Shown: positions 46,356-55,481, counted from the stretch's first letter. The stretch: DNA of 64,000 bases from Bacillota bacterium (GCA_012838955.1 DUOH01000038.1:42514-106513); one strand, 5' to 3'. Notes: generated by a model not told the origin, from the sequence alone. Translations and numbers: made by a program.

Positions 46356-46385
46356 ATCCAAGGCGTTTTTGAAAACGCCTTGGAT
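46356..46385 (+). repeat. Perfect inverted repeat in the transporter operon (hairpin 1)
   Basis: Arms of 14 bp (ATCCAAGGCGTTTT and complement) with a 2-base centre, 14 bp after the binding-protein stop. No T-tract follows, so it is more likely an mRNA-protecting or partial-termination hairpin than a full terminator. Confidence 0.75.
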
Positions 46386-46456
46386 ACTGCCTCAACCTGT
46401 TACACATACCCGGCATCATATAACCACCATTTCAGAGAGATCCGACCATTACAAAG

Positions 46457-46490
46457 GCGAAGGGTTGTGAGCAAACTCACAACCCTTCGC
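46457..46490 (+). repeat. Perfect inverted repeat in the transporter operon (hairpin 2)
   Basis: Arms of 15 bp (GCGAAGGGTTGTGAG and complement) with loop CAAA, followed by a weak T-stretch CTCTTTT. It lies 50 bp before the permease start. Confidence 0.75.
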
Positions 46491-46540
46491 CCGGATAGCT
46501 CTTTTAAAAGGACATTCATCTTTATGAAGGGGTTTTTTAA

Positions 46541-47215
46541 ATGCTCGCGATTTGGGATGGGGCGGGCTCCATAAGACTTTTGGGCCTTCTCCTACAAGGG
46601 ACAATCACAACTTTACAGATTTTTCTTCTAACCTTACTGCTCTCGTTACCCTTAGGTCTAGTAATCGCCCTGGGCCGAATAAGTACGCATAAGTGGATCA
46701 GCAGTCCTTTAAAACTTTTTATCCTGATTATGCGCGGTACTCCTTTGCTCCTTCAGCTTATCTTTGTTTATTTTGCCCCCTCCTATATGTTACCGGAGGG
46801 CCTCAGTTTTAGAATTCCCCGTTTCACCGCGGCCATTATCGCCTTCACTCTGAATTACGCCGCCTATTTTGCTGAGATCTACCGGGGCGGTATTCAATCC
46901 ATCCCTCGCGGTCAGTATGAAGCCGCCGCTGTTCTAGGGTTCACCAAAACACAAACCTTCCTCCGGATCATCCTTCCGCAAGTAATCAAGAGAATTCTAC
47001 CGCCGATTAGTAATGAAGTCATTACACTCGTCAAGGATACCGCACTCGTTCAGATCCTTGGCATCTCAGAACTCTTTCGCGTGGCCAAGAATGAATCCTC
47101 CCGGATCTTCTCCACCACCCCGCTTTTTGTCGCTGGTTTATTCTACCTCTTCATGAATTGGATCGTAACTAAGACCTTTCATAATGCCGAAAAAAAATTG
47201 GGCTATTACAAGTAG
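46541..47215 (+). CDS. Polar amino-acid ABC transporter permease
   Basis: HisM/GlnP-type membrane subunit of 224 aa with about five helices. The family EAA loop is GGIQSIPRGQYEAAAVLGFTKTQTFLRIILPQ, and the N-terminal block GLLLQGTITTLQIFLL and the sequence IMRGTPLLLQLIFVYF are typical. ATG 46541 has AAGGGG at 8 bases. It is 12 bp upstream of the ATPase gene and shares the operon with the binding protein. Confidence 0.95.
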   Translation: MLAIWDGAGSIRLLGLLLQGTITTLQIFLLTLLLSLPLGLVIALGRISTHKWISSPLKLFILIMRGTPLLLQLIFVYFAPSYMLPEGLSFRIPRFTAAIIAFTLNYAAYFAEIYRGGIQSIPRGQYEAAAVLGFTKTQTFLRIILPQVIKRILPPISNEVITLVKDTALVQILGISELFRVAKNESSRIFSTTPLFVAGLFYLFMNWIVTKTFHNAEKKLGYYK

Positions 47216-47227
47216 GGGGACGGAAAG

Positions 47228-48001
47228 ATGCAAATCTTAAAAGTGGAAAATTTGTTTAAAGGCTTCGACGAACTGGAGGTAGTAAACGGGGTTTCCTTCC
47301 AGATTCAGCAGGGAGAAGTAGTCGGTGTCATCGGTCCGTCCGGTTCCGGAAAGAGTACCCTCCTACGCTGTCTCACCCTCCTAGAGAAGATCGAGCACGG
47401 CCGAATTGTCGTCGCCGGTGAGACTATGGTCGAAACCTCTCCGCAAGGCCAAGTCGTGTACGCTCCAGAGGAAAAACTAAGAAAGATCCGGTTACGCCTG
47501 GGGATGGTCTTTCAAAACTTCAATCTCTTTCCGCACTTTACGGTTTTGCGGAATATTACGGAAGCCCCTATTCTGGTCGGAGGAATTAGCCCGGAAGAGG
47601 CTGAGGCTACCGCATTACAACTACTGAAGAAGATTGGATTGCAGGAGAAAGCCACCGCCTATCCTTACCAGCTTTCCGGAGGGCAATGTCAACGGGTGGC
47701 CATTGCCCGGGCGATGGCCATGAAACCTGATATCCTCTTCTTTGATGAACCCACCTCCGCCCTTGACCCGGAATTAACCGGTGAAGTTCTAAAAGTCATC
47801 CGTACTCTGGCGGTCGAACGGATGACCATGATGGTCGTTACTCACGAGATGAGCTTTGCCCGCGAGGTGGCCGACAGGGTAATCTTCATGGACAACGGGC
47901 AAATCATTGAAGAAGGCCCGCCCCAGCAGATCTTTGAAAACCCATCCAATGAAAGAACACGGTCCTTTTTACAGAACTACAACCTTTCCTTCAGAGCCTA
48001 A
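47228..48001 (+). CDS. Polar amino-acid ABC transporter ATPase
   Basis: GlnQ/HisP-type ATPase of 257 aa. Walker [17 protein letters not shown]-loop [19 protein letters not shown], signature [15 protein letters not shown] and Walker [16 protein letters not shown] are complete. GGGGGACGG precedes ATG 47228. A short insertion after Walker A ([21 protein letters not shown]) is common in this subfamily. It completes the transporter operon; no obvious terminator is seen before the convergent Crp/Fnr gene at 48058. Confidence 0.95.
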   Translation: MQILKVENLFKGFDELEVVNGVSFQIQQGEVVGVIGPSGSGKSTLLRCLTLLEKIEHGRIVVAGETMVETSPQGQVVYAPEEKLRKIRLRLGMVFQNFNLFPHFTVLRNITEAPILVGGISPEEAEATALQLLKKIGLQEKATAYPYQLSGGQCQRVAIARAMAMKPDILFFDEPTSALDPELTGEVLKVIRTLAVERMTMMVVTHEMSFAREVADRVIFMDNGQIIEEGPPQQIFENPSNERTRSFLQNYNLSFRA

Positions 48002-48057
48002 TTTGAAGTTTTGAGTTTTACACGCGCACCTTCCTAGTCACCAGCCATAGCCATTCC

Positions 48058-48750
48058 TCATTCAGCCATCTTCCGCATGGCCTCAAGATCCTTGATCTTT
48101 ATTGATGCTCTGTGAAAATCAACTAAGCCTTCTTCCTTCATCTTTCCCAGCTCCCTCGAGAGAGAAGGTCGCGCCACATTGAGGAAGTCCGCCCATTCAT
48201 TACGGTTTAGCGGCAGCAGAAAAGTGGTTGTTCTGTATTTTTTGTACTGCTCCAGCAAGAAAGCGCAGATCTTCCCCCGCAGACTCTTCATGGATAGATA
48301 CTCCATCTTCTTGTTTAAAAACAAGGCCCGATCGGAGAGTATCTTCAACATATTGGTAATCAGCAGCCGGTGACTGGCACATTGCCGCAGGCAGTTTCCG
48401 ACGATCTTTTCAGGAGGTAAAAACATAACTTTCCCCTCCCGCTGGGCAATAACTGTGGTCGGCCATCCCCGTTCTCCGGAGAAAGCCACCATCTCTCCGA
48501 ACAGATCACCTGCGCCTAAAGTCATCATAATTATCCGCTGTCCGGCGCTGTTTTCCTTAGTGACCATCACATCACCCTCAAGGATTACTCCCACACCATT
48601 GAATTCTTGCCCGGCTACGGTCAGGCATTCATCCTTCTGAAACTCCTTAACCACCGGATTTAAGCATTGAAGCATCACATTTAAATCCTCCGGCTGTACT
48701 CCAGCGAATAAACTACACTCTGTCAACTGCTGTCTCCATTTTGTAAACAT
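48058..48750 (-). CDS. Crp/Fnr family transcriptional regulator
   Basis: The 230-aa protein has an N-terminal cyclic-nucleotide-binding-type barrel (VAGQEFNGVGVILEGDVMVTKE, GDLFGEMVAFSGE) and a C-terminal Crp helix-turn-helix (RNEWADFLNVARPSLSRELGKM). The few cysteines do not form an FNR cluster motif at the N-terminus, so it is probably not a direct [4Fe-4S] oxygen sensor. The frame opens at 48846; ATG 48750 has GGTGGAG upstream. It is divergent from the ferredoxin-hcp genes, like the regulators that control hcp under nitrosative stress in many bacteria. A palindrome overlaps its own promoter. Confidence 0.9.
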   Translation of the reverse strand: MFTKWRQQLTECSLFAGVQPEDLNVMLQCLNPVVKEFQKDECLTVAGQEFNGVGVILEGDVMVTKENSAGQRIIMMTLGAGDLFGEMVAFSGERGWPTTVIAQREGKVMFLPPEKIVGNCLRQCASHRLLITNMLKILSDRALFLNKKMEYLSMKSLRGKICAFLLEQYKKYRTTTFLLPLNRNEWADFLNVARPSLSRELGKMKEEGLVDFHRASIKIKDLEAMRKMAE

Positions 48751-48797
48751 TTTATCTCCACCCGTTTTGTAACCTTGGTTACCGATTTCTGTTTTAT

Positions 48798-48839
48798 ATT
48801 TTAATACAATACACTTACCAGCACAAGTGAGATACTTGT
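48798..48839 (-). promoter_or_regulatory. Promoter and palindromic operator of the Crp/Fnr gene
   Basis: Minus-strand TTGTGC (48821-48826), 17-bp spacer, TAAAAT (48798-48803). The inverted repeat ACAAGT-GAGAT-ACTTGT (48823-48839) overlaps the -35, as expected for autoregulation. It could also affect the divergent ferredoxin-hcp transcript. Confidence 0.6.
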
Positions 48840-48983
48840 TCAACACGAATACTCCATACTTCCGTTGCCTGTGCCAAGAGCCAAGAGAACCAAGCTACCG
48901 GCGCAACGGCATACGAACAATGGAAATTTATTTACTTTGAAACTCACTGCCCGCGCAGAAATTCGAAGGAAAGGATGATCAAG

Positions 48984-49691
48984 ATGAAAAGAAAAATTAT
49001 AACCATTGATGAAGACAGGTGCAACGGCTGCGGCCTTTGCATTAATGCCTGTCATGAAGGGGCCCTCCAATTGATTGATGGTAAAGCCCGGCTCATCTCC
49101 GAGTCTTACTGCGACGGTCTGGGAGACTGTTTACCGGCCTGTCCGACCGGAGCAATTACCATTGAAGAACGGGAGGCCGAGCCCTACAATGAGGAAGAAG
49201 TAAAAAGACGTATGGAACACCTGAAGAAGGATCTGCCGTGTGGTTGTCCGGGTTCGCAGGCGAAAACGATCAACCCGGCAGAAGCAGCCACCCCGTTCGA
49301 GCCAAAACAGCATCATAGGCTTCCTTCCCAGCTACAGCAATGGCCTTGCCAGCTCAGACTAGTCCCGGTACATGCGCCGTATTTCAACCAAGCCCATCTC
49401 CTAATCGCTGCCGACTGTACGGCTTATGCCTATGCCAACATCCATAATGACTTTATGAAGAACAAGATCACCTTGATCGGTTGTCCAAAACTAGATGCCA
49501 TCGACTACACAGAGAAACTCACTGAAATCCTGCGGGCCAACGAGATCAAAAGCGTTACTGTGCTTCGCATGGAAGTCCCCTGCTGTAGCGGGATTGTCAA
49601 TGCTCTAAAAGGGGCTTTGATTAACAGCAAAAAGATGATTCCGTGGCAAGTAATTACTATTGCTACTGACGGTACTATTATAGACCAATAA
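48984..49691 (+). CDS. 4Fe-4S ferredoxin-type protein associated with Hcp
   Basis: The 235-aa protein has two cluster motifs at the N-terminus, CNGCGLCINACHEG and CDGLGDCLPACPTGA, and a C-terminal domain with further cysteines (CGCPG, CPKLDAIDY, VPCCSGIVNAL). This arrangement is widespread directly upstream of hcp in Clostridia and probably carries electrons to hybrid-cluster protein. ATG 48984 has AAAGG at 9 bases; ATG 48975 is closer to the site and less likely. It lies 76 bp upstream of hcp on the same strand. Confidence 0.88.
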   Translation: MKRKIITIDEDRCNGCGLCINACHEGALQLIDGKARLISESYCDGLGDCLPACPTGAITIEEREAEPYNEEEVKRRMEHLKKDLPCGCPGSQAKTINPAEAATPFEPKQHHRLPSQLQQWPCQLRLVPVHAPYFNQAHLLIAADCTAYAYANIHNDFMKNKITLIGCPKLDAIDYTEKLTEILRANEIKSVTVLRMEVPCCSGIVNALKGALINSKKMIPWQVITIATDGTIIDQ

Positions 49692-49767
49692 GAACCTTAA
49701 TGTGCTAATCATGAGCTTTATTCATGGTGTACTTTTTATCCTAAAAAAAACGAAGGAGGTTGTACTG

Positions 49768-51330
49768 ATGAATAAGATGTTTTGTTTTCAATGTGAGCAG
49801 ACTGCCGGTGGGAAAGGGTGTACCAAGAGCGGGGTGTGCGGAAAAAACCCGGAGGTAGCCAACTTACAAGACGAGCTGACCTGCGCCTTGGTAGGGCTGG
49901 CTCGGGCGGTGGCAGGCAAGCAAAGCACGAAACAGTCCGATAAATTAATGATGCAGGGCCTCTTCGCCACTATTACCAATGTAAATTTTGACGCAGCCCG
50001 GATCAGAGAATTAACCAGCTTGGTCCGTAAAGAAAAAGAAACCTTGGGGAAGGCCGATGATTTGGAGCCCGCTGCCCTATGGAGCGGTGATCAAGATCTC
50101 ACTTCCTTACGCTCCACTTTGCTGCTGGGACTGCGGGGAATGGCCGCCTATGCCTGGCACGCCTATGTACTCGGCAAGACCAATGATGAAGTAACCGCCT
50201 GGTTTTACCGGGGTATGCAGGCCATCGGCGAGGAGCATTCCATCAATGAATGGCTTGATCTGTTAATGGAGTTTGGACAGATTAACCTGAAATGCATGGC
50301 TCTCCTGGATGAAGCAAACACCTCCGTTTTCGGCCATCCAGTACCGACCAAAGTCACAACAGTCATTGAAAAAGGGCCTTTCATTGTAGTCTCCGGCCAT
50401 GATCTGGAGGACTTAAAGGAACTCTTAGAGCAAACACAGGGAAAAGGGGTAAATGTATATACCAACGGCGAGATGTTACCCGCCCATGCTTATCCGGAAC
50501 TCAAAAAGTATCCGCAGTTAAAGGGGAATTTCGGTACAGCCTGGCACAACCAGCAGAAAGAGTTGGACGGAATCCCCGGCGCTGTGCTTTTTACTACTAA
50601 CTGCCTGATGCCGCCGCGGCCTTCCTATGCCGACCGGGTTTTCACCACAGCGGAAGTGGGATATCCGGGACTGACTCATATTCCTGCGGAAGACGGGAAG
50701 AAAGATTTTACTCCTGTAATTAATAAAGCCTTGGAGCTCGGTGGCTGGAAAGAAGATCAGAAGCTGACCGGGATCAATGGCGGCCAGGAACTGCTGACCG
50801 GGTTTGCCCGTAATACCGTGCTGGGAGTAGCGGATAAAGTAATCGAAGCAGTAAAGACAGGAGCCATTAGACATTTCTTCTTGGTTGGCGGCTGTGACGG
50901 CGCACGCTTCGGTAGAAACTATTATACGAATTTCGTGCAAAAAGCGCCTAAAGATACGGTCATACTCACCTTGGCCTGCGGCAAATACCGCTTTAACGAC
51001 CTGGATTTGGGGGAAATCAATAGACTACCCCGCCTCATGGATATGGGACAGTGTAATGACGCCTACTCCGCTATTCAGGTAGCATTAGCGCTGGCCGAGG
51101 CCTTTGAGTGCGGGGTCAACGAGCTCCCCCTCACCCTCGTGCTCTCCTGGTACGAGCAGAAAGCAGTCTGTATTCTGTTAACCCTATTGTCATTAGGGAT
51201 CAAAGACATCTACCTCGGACCGACCTTACCGGCGTTTATTTCACCAAAAGTTTTAGAAGTATTGGTAGAGAAATTCGGGATTAAACCAATCAGTACTCCG
51301 GAGGAAGATCTGAAAACAATCCTTGGCTGA
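49768..51330 (+). CDS. hcp: Hydroxylamine reductase / hybrid-cluster protein
   Basis: Reduces NO (and hydroxylamine) in defence against nitrosative stress in anaerobes. The 520-aa protein starts MNKMFCFQCEQTAGGKGC and has the N-terminal pattern C-x2-C-x8-C-x5-C of class I Hcp, which holds a [4Fe-4S] cluster. The hybrid-cluster ligands appear in GEEHSIN, TTNCLMPP, GGCDGARFGRNYYT and the C-terminal ECGVNELP region. The frame opens at 49702; ATG 49768 has AAGGAGG at 8 bases. With the upstream ferredoxin-like gene and divergent Crp/Fnr gene it forms a standard hcp module. Confidence 0.96.
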   Translation: MNKMFCFQCEQTAGGKGCTKSGVCGKNPEVANLQDELTCALVGLARAVAGKQSTKQSDKLMMQGLFATITNVNFDAARIRELTSLVRKEKETLGKADDLEPAALWSGDQDLTSLRSTLLLGLRGMAAYAWHAYVLGKTNDEVTAWFYRGMQAIGEEHSINEWLDLLMEFGQINLKCMALLDEANTSVFGHPVPTKVTTVIEKGPFIVVSGHDLEDLKELLEQTQGKGVNVYTNGEMLPAHAYPELKKYPQLKGNFGTAWHNQQKELDGIPGAVLFTTNCLMPPRPSYADRVFTTAEVGYPGLTHIPAEDGKKDFTPVINKALELGGWKEDQKLTGINGGQELLTGFARNTVLGVADKVIEAVKTGAIRHFFLVGGCDGARFGRNYYTNFVQKAPKDTVILTLACGKYRFNDLDLGEINRLPRLMDMGQCNDAYSAIQVALALAEAFECGVNELPLTLVLSWYEQKAVCILLTLLSLGIKDIYLGPTLPAFISPKVLEVLVEKFGIKPISTPEEDLKTILG

Positions 51331-51337
51331 GAAACAG

Positions 51338-51374
51338 AGAGGGGAGATGATAGTCTCTCCTCTTCCTTTAATTT
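51338..51374 (+). terminator. Intrinsic terminator of hcp
   Basis: AGAGGGGAGA, 6-nt loop, TCTCTCCTCT (one G-U pair), then TCCTTTAATTT, starting 8 bp after the hcp stop. Confidence 0.75.
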
Positions 51375-51417
51375 AGATTTAATCCACACTATCCTTTTTG
51401 GGAAGGAAGGTGCAGCA

Positions 51418-51610
51418 TGAGTCCTTTAGAAAACCTGAAAAGGCAGCATCAAGAGGTTCGGACAACTATTCCCAAAAATAGTTGAGCGTAGATTCGATCA
51501 GAACGAACCCTGCTGACTTTATTTACGACTCTAACTACTTATCAAAGCGCTATTGGATAGGATTAATCGTGAAGATCATGAATTATAACCGGCTTGCTGA
51601 AGAAGGATAA
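51418..51610 (+). pseudogene. Remnant of a hemerythrin-domain gene
   Basis: A good ribosome site (GGAAGG) precedes ATG 51418, which reads MSPLENLKRQHQEVRTTI, like the start of bacterial hemerythrin HHE proteins, and stops after 22 codons. About 90 bp on, another frame reads LLDRINREDHEL (51550-51585) and then, after a shift, YNRLAEEG to a stop at 51610; this resembles the family's terminal REDxELY segment. The middle, with most iron ligands, is missing and frames are broken. It lies just after hcp, a fitting place for an NO/O2-related protein. The call rests on short similarities judged by eye. Confidence 0.45.
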
Positions 51611-51702
51611 ATTGAGCTATAAAGCTTGATGAGTCTTTAACCTTTACTTTAAATAAAGCTTCGGGAATATAAGATATAACTCGCATCGTACAAAATAAGT
51701 GG

Positions 51703-51733
51703 AACCTTCCTGCGGGAAGGTTTTCCTTTCTTT
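51703..51733 (+). terminator. Intrinsic terminator (possible attenuator) before the GH5 gene
   Basis: AACCTTCC-TGCG-GGAAGGTT, then TTCCTTTCTTTTT. It lies only 35 bp before the GH5 start, leaving little space for a promoter, so it may act as an attenuator rather than a simple end. Confidence 0.75.
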
Positions 51734-51767
51734 TTATCGAAAAACTCTCATAAAAGGAGGGTGATCG

Positions 51768-53252
51768 ATGTACAAAGGAGGATTCTTCCTGGTTCTGTTG
51801 ATGGTTCTCTTTCTTCCCCATTCTGTGCTTGCCTTTGATGCTTTCACAGTTAACGAAGAGCTTGGCCAGGGCATCAACCTCGGAAACGCCTTAGAAGCAC
51901 CCAGAGAAGGAGAGTGGGGAGTCGTCCTCAAAGCTGAATACTTTCGACTGATCGCCGAGAAAGGTTTTGATTCCGTACGAATCCCTATTCGCTGGTCAGC
52001 ACACGCAGGTAGAAGAAGCCCGTACAAAATCAACGAAAGATTCTTTAAGCGTGTAGACTGGGCCATCGATAACGCCTTGAAAAACGGGTTATCCGTCATC
52101 ATCAACTTCCATCACTACGAAGAAGTTTATGCCAGACCAGAAAAAGAGCGTGACCGCTTCCTTGCCATGTGGGAACAGGTCGCCCGGCGCTACAAAGACT
52201 ACCCGGAGAACTTGGTCTTTGAAATCCTCAATGAGCCCCGAAAGAATCTTACTCCCGAACGATGGAATACTCTCCTGGCTGAAGCCCTCGCTGTGATCAG
52301 AAAGGAAGATCCCGAACGGATCGTGATGATCGGTACCGCCGATTGGGGCGGAATCAGTGCTCTTTCCCAGCTTAAGTTACCTGATGATGATCGCATAATT
52401 CTGACCATTCATTACTATAACCCTTTTTCCTTCACACACCAAGGGGCTGATTGGGTAGAGGGTCAGGCTGACCGGTGGTTGGGGACCCCCTGGAGAGGCA
52501 GTTATTATGAGAAGATGACCATCATCGATGAGCTGCAACCGGTCTTACGTTACGCCGAAAAGAATAATGTACCGGTCAACATCGGAGAATTCGGCGCCTA
52601 TGAACGAGCGGATATGGAATCCCGGGCTTTGTGGACTGCCTTCTGTGCTAGATTATTTGAGAGCTATGGTTTTTCCTGGCATTACTGGGAATTCTGTAGC
52701 GGTTTCGGGATATATAACCCAAAAACCCGCCGGTTTCGTCAGAAATTAGTGAACGCTCTGCTCTCCAACGACACTTCCTGGCTGAAGCTGGGCGAACCGG
52801 AGAACGGAAGCGGACCGGAACTCTTGCAAAACGGAGATTTCTCCGCCGATCAGGCCTACTGGAATTTTGGCGCCTGGAGAACGCCTGCCCAAGCCACCGC
52901 TACCGTTCTCGACGGAGAATTAGTTGTGAATGTCCAAAGAACCGGAGAGGAACCATGGCACATTCAATTGATCCAAGACGGCCTCACTCTCGAGAAAGGA
53001 TGCTCCTATCTTCTCAGCTTCGAGGCGAGGTCAGATCGAAACCGAACTATTTCCTTTAGTATCGATGGGGACGCGCAAACAAATTTTACCTCATTCGGAG
53101 GAAATACTATTGTCCTCAGTCCAGAGATGAAGACATATACTTTATTTGTTCATATAAATAATACCCTTGCCACCGGACGAGTGGCCTTCAGTTTTGCCGG
53201 AGATACCGGTCTGGTTTATCTTGATAACATCAGCTTTAGAAAGTATCAATAA
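51768..53252 (+). CDS. Secreted GH5 endoglucanase with C-terminal carbohydrate-binding domain
   Basis: Extracellular beta-glucanase of 494 aa. A signal peptide (GGFFLVLLMVLFLPHSVLA) is followed by a GH5 barrel with GQGINLGNALEAPREGEWG, GFDSVRIPIRW, IINFHHYEEV, the acid/base in FEILNEP (E156) and the nucleophile in NIGEFGAY (E274). From about residue 350 a beta-sandwich of CBM4/9 type follows (ELLQNGDFSADQAYWNFGAW and VYLDNISFRKY). Such enzymes cut cellulose, mixed-linkage glucan or mannan; the exact substrate is unknown. AAAGGAGGG precedes the ATG. It stands alone, and the 36-bp gap after the upstream terminator suggests readthrough control. Confidence 0.93.
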   Translation: MYKGGFFLVLLMVLFLPHSVLAFDAFTVNEELGQGINLGNALEAPREGEWGVVLKAEYFRLIAEKGFDSVRIPIRWSAHAGRRSPYKINERFFKRVDWAIDNALKNGLSVIINFHHYEEVYARPEKERDRFLAMWEQVARRYKDYPENLVFEILNEPRKNLTPERWNTLLAEALAVIRKEDPERIVMIGTADWGGISALSQLKLPDDDRIILTIHYYNPFSFTHQGADWVEGQADRWLGTPWRGSYYEKMTIIDELQPVLRYAEKNNVPVNIGEFGAYERADMESRALWTAFCARLFESYGFSWHYWEFCSGFGIYNPKTRRFRQKLVNALLSNDTSWLKLGEPENGSGPELLQNGDFSADQAYWNFGAWRTPAQATATVLDGELVVNVQRTGEEPWHIQLIQDGLTLEKGCSYLLSFEARSDRNRTISFSIDGDAQTNFTSFGGNTIVLSPEMKTYTLFVHINNTLATGRVAFSFAGDTGLVYLDNISFRKYQ

Positions 53253-53255
53253 TAT

Positions 53256-53302
53256 CGGGGTTTACTTTCTTGGAAAAGTTGCCCAGGAAGTAAATCCCCC
53301 CT
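53256..53302 (+). terminator. Hairpin after the GH5 gene
   Basis: GGGGTTTACTT and AAGTAAATCCCC form an 11-bp stem with a bulge around a GG/CC inner part. It follows the stop closely but has no T-tract, so termination is uncertain. Confidence 0.4.
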
Positions 53303-53492
53303 CCTTGACGCCGACCGGTCCTTTGTCGTAGACTAGTTAATAACTTACTCGCGTACGAGCCCTTTCCCGATCAGCCTGTGTTGTACTTTAACCGGAAATA
53401 CTGAATATCTCCGGATCAGATTGATCTCTTGGTTTTATTGAACTTCGCTCATAAATTTAGGAAGCATTATAAAAACGGACGTGATTGATTAG

Positions 53493-55346
53493 ATGTTAAA
53501 GGTAACAAACCTCTATAAGACCTATGAAGAACAGGTTCTCTTCCGCGATGCCAGTTTCATGATTAACCCCGGAGAAAAGGTGGGGCTTGTCGGCAGGAAC
53601 GGGCACGGTAAAACTACCCTTTTGCGTTTAATTCAAGGTGCTGAATTACCGGATAAGGGAGAAATTTCCATCCCTAACAATTATTGCCTGGGATATCTGA
53701 AGCAGCATATAGAATTCTCCAAACACACTATACTGGAGGAGGTTTGCCTGGGCCTCCCCTCCAGATATAAATATGATCAGTGGCGGGCGGAGAAGATCCT
53801 CTTTGGCTTAGGCTTCACCCGGACTGATCTATCCCGCTCCCCGCAGGAGTTTTCCGGAGGCTATCAAGTACGGCTCAACCTAGCCAAAGTACTGGTGGCC
53901 GAGGTTAACTTGTTGCTCTTGGATGAACCTACCAACTACTTGGACATCTCCTCCATCCGCTGGTTGATCCGGTTCCTAAAAAACTGGAAGAACGAACTGA
54001 TCCTGATCACCCACGACCGGGGATTTATGGATAGTGTCATTACGCATACCATCGGCATCCACCGCCAGCGGGTCCGTAAAATACCCGGCAATACGGAAAA
54101 ATACTATGCCCAAATCGCTAAAGACGAAGAGATTTATGAGAAGACCCGTCTCAACGAAGAAAAAAAACGCAAAGAAGCGGAAGTCTTTATCAACCGTTTT
54201 CGGTACAAGGCTACTTTAAGCAGTAGAGTACAATCCAGAATCAAAGCTTTCGCCAAAAAAGAAAAGTTGGAGAAGTTATCCCCTCCGGAGACTTTGGTTT
54301 TTTCCTTCCCTTATGAGCCGATTCCGGCAAAAGTAATCTTATCTGCAGAAGATCTCTGCTTCTCCTACCATGGACAGGAACCTTTTCTCATCAACCACTT
54401 TAATTTGGCGATCGGCCGGGAAGACCGGATTGCGGTCATCGGAAAAAACGGTAAAGGAAAATCCACACTTCTCAAACTATTAGCCCAGAAATTAGCACCT
54501 AATCACGGGGAAATCCGGACGCATCCTAAAATAATACCCGGCTATTTTGGACAAACCAATGTACTACAGCTGAATCCCAAGCACACGGTAGTCGAAGAGA
54601 TTATGTCCGCAGGCCGTGATTGCTCCGCCCAAAAAGCCCGGGATATTGCGGGCTCCTTAATGTTCCAGGGTGACTTGGCTTTGAAGAAAATCTCCGTCCT
54701 CTCCGGCGGGGAAAAGAGCCGAGTCTTATTAGGAAAAATTCTCGCCTCACCATCAAACCTGCTGCTCTTGGATGAACCCACCAATCACCTTGATCTAGAG
54801 GCCTGCGATTCTTTGATCGAGGCCCTGGACGCTTACGAAGGCGCGGTGGTCATTGTCTCCCACAATGAATTACTCCTACACGCGCTGGCAACTAGGTTAA
54901 TCGTCTTTGACCGGAACCGTATTTTTATACATGAAGGTAGCTATCAAGATTTCTTGGATGGGGTTGGCTGGGAGAATGACGAAGCGGAAAAGGCAGAGGA
55001 AGAGGAGGCGCATATTAACGGCTCCAACTTAACAGACAGAAAGACCCTACGCAAAGAAAAGGCCTCCATCATTCAGGAAAGGTCAGAGGTTCTCCGTCCG
55101 CTGGAGGCGGAGATTAACCGGTTGGAGGCAGAGATCACCGGTCTGGAAGCTGAACTCAGTAAGAATAACCTGCTTCTGGTGGAAGCCTCCACTTCAGGCG
55201 ATGGGGAGCGTATCGCTTCCTATGCCAAACGAAATACAGAAATCGAAGCAAATCTGGAAGAACTCTATAACCGGCTGACTACGGTAACAGAGGAATTCGA
55301 AACAAACTCGGCCATGTTTGCAGAGAAACTGCAAAACCTGGTTTGA
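53493..55346 (+). CDS. ABC-F family ATPase (Uup/YdiF-like)
   Basis: Cytoplasmic duplicated ATPase of 617 aa without membrane part, acting on ribosomes in the ABC-F family. First domain: GLVGRNGHGKTTLLRL, FSGGYQVRLNLAKVL, LLLLDEPTNYLD. The charged linker (EKTRLNEEKKRKEAEVFINRFR) is the P-site tRNA-interaction motif region. Second domain: AVIGKNGKGKSTLLKL, LSGGEKSRVLLGKIL, LLLLDEPTNHLD. The end (about 530-617) is a coiled coil (LEAEINRLEAEITGLEAELS), as in Uup and YfmR. No resistance-type context is seen, so a housekeeping translation or DNA-related role is more likely. Confidence 0.93.
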   Translation: MLKVTNLYKTYEEQVLFRDASFMINPGEKVGLVGRNGHGKTTLLRLIQGAELPDKGEISIPNNYCLGYLKQHIEFSKHTILEEVCLGLPSRYKYDQWRAEKILFGLGFTRTDLSRSPQEFSGGYQVRLNLAKVLVAEVNLLLLDEPTNYLDISSIRWLIRFLKNWKNELILITHDRGFMDSVITHTIGIHRQRVRKIPGNTEKYYAQIAKDEEIYEKTRLNEEKKRKEAEVFINRFRYKATLSSRVQSRIKAFAKKEKLEKLSPPETLVFSFPYEPIPAKVILSAEDLCFSYHGQEPFLINHFNLAIGREDRIAVIGKNGKGKSTLLKLLAQKLAPNHGEIRTHPKIIPGYFGQTNVLQLNPKHTVVEEIMSAGRDCSAQKARDIAGSLMFQGDLALKKISVLSGGEKSRVLLGKILASPSNLLLLDEPTNHLDLEACDSLIEALDAYEGAVVIVSHNELLLHALATRLIVFDRNRIFIHEGSYQDFLDGVGWENDEAEKAEEEEAHINGSNLTDRKTLRKEKASIIQERSEVLRPLEAEINRLEAEITGLEAELSKNNLLLVEASTSGDGERIASYAKRNTEIEANLEELYNRLTTVTEEFETNSAMFAEKLQNLV

Positions 55347-55444
55347 TGGCCTTTAAGAGCCGCTCGCGTTAATATACTCCATGGAAACCTCTTGATCCTG
55401 CAGACTTAGATTCCCCCTAAACCTGAATGGCTTCAGAGAAACAA

Positions 55445-55481
55445 AAGGTCTGACTCCGATCGAATACTGGAATCAGACCTT
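55445..55481 (-). terminator. Terminator-like hairpin between the ABC-F gene and the cadmium ATPase
   Basis: AAGGTCTGA and TCAGACCTT (9 bp, extended by TCC/GGA after a mismatch), followed on the minus strand by TTGTTTCTC. It would end the minus-strand cad transcript 95 bp after its stop. Confidence 0.5.
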
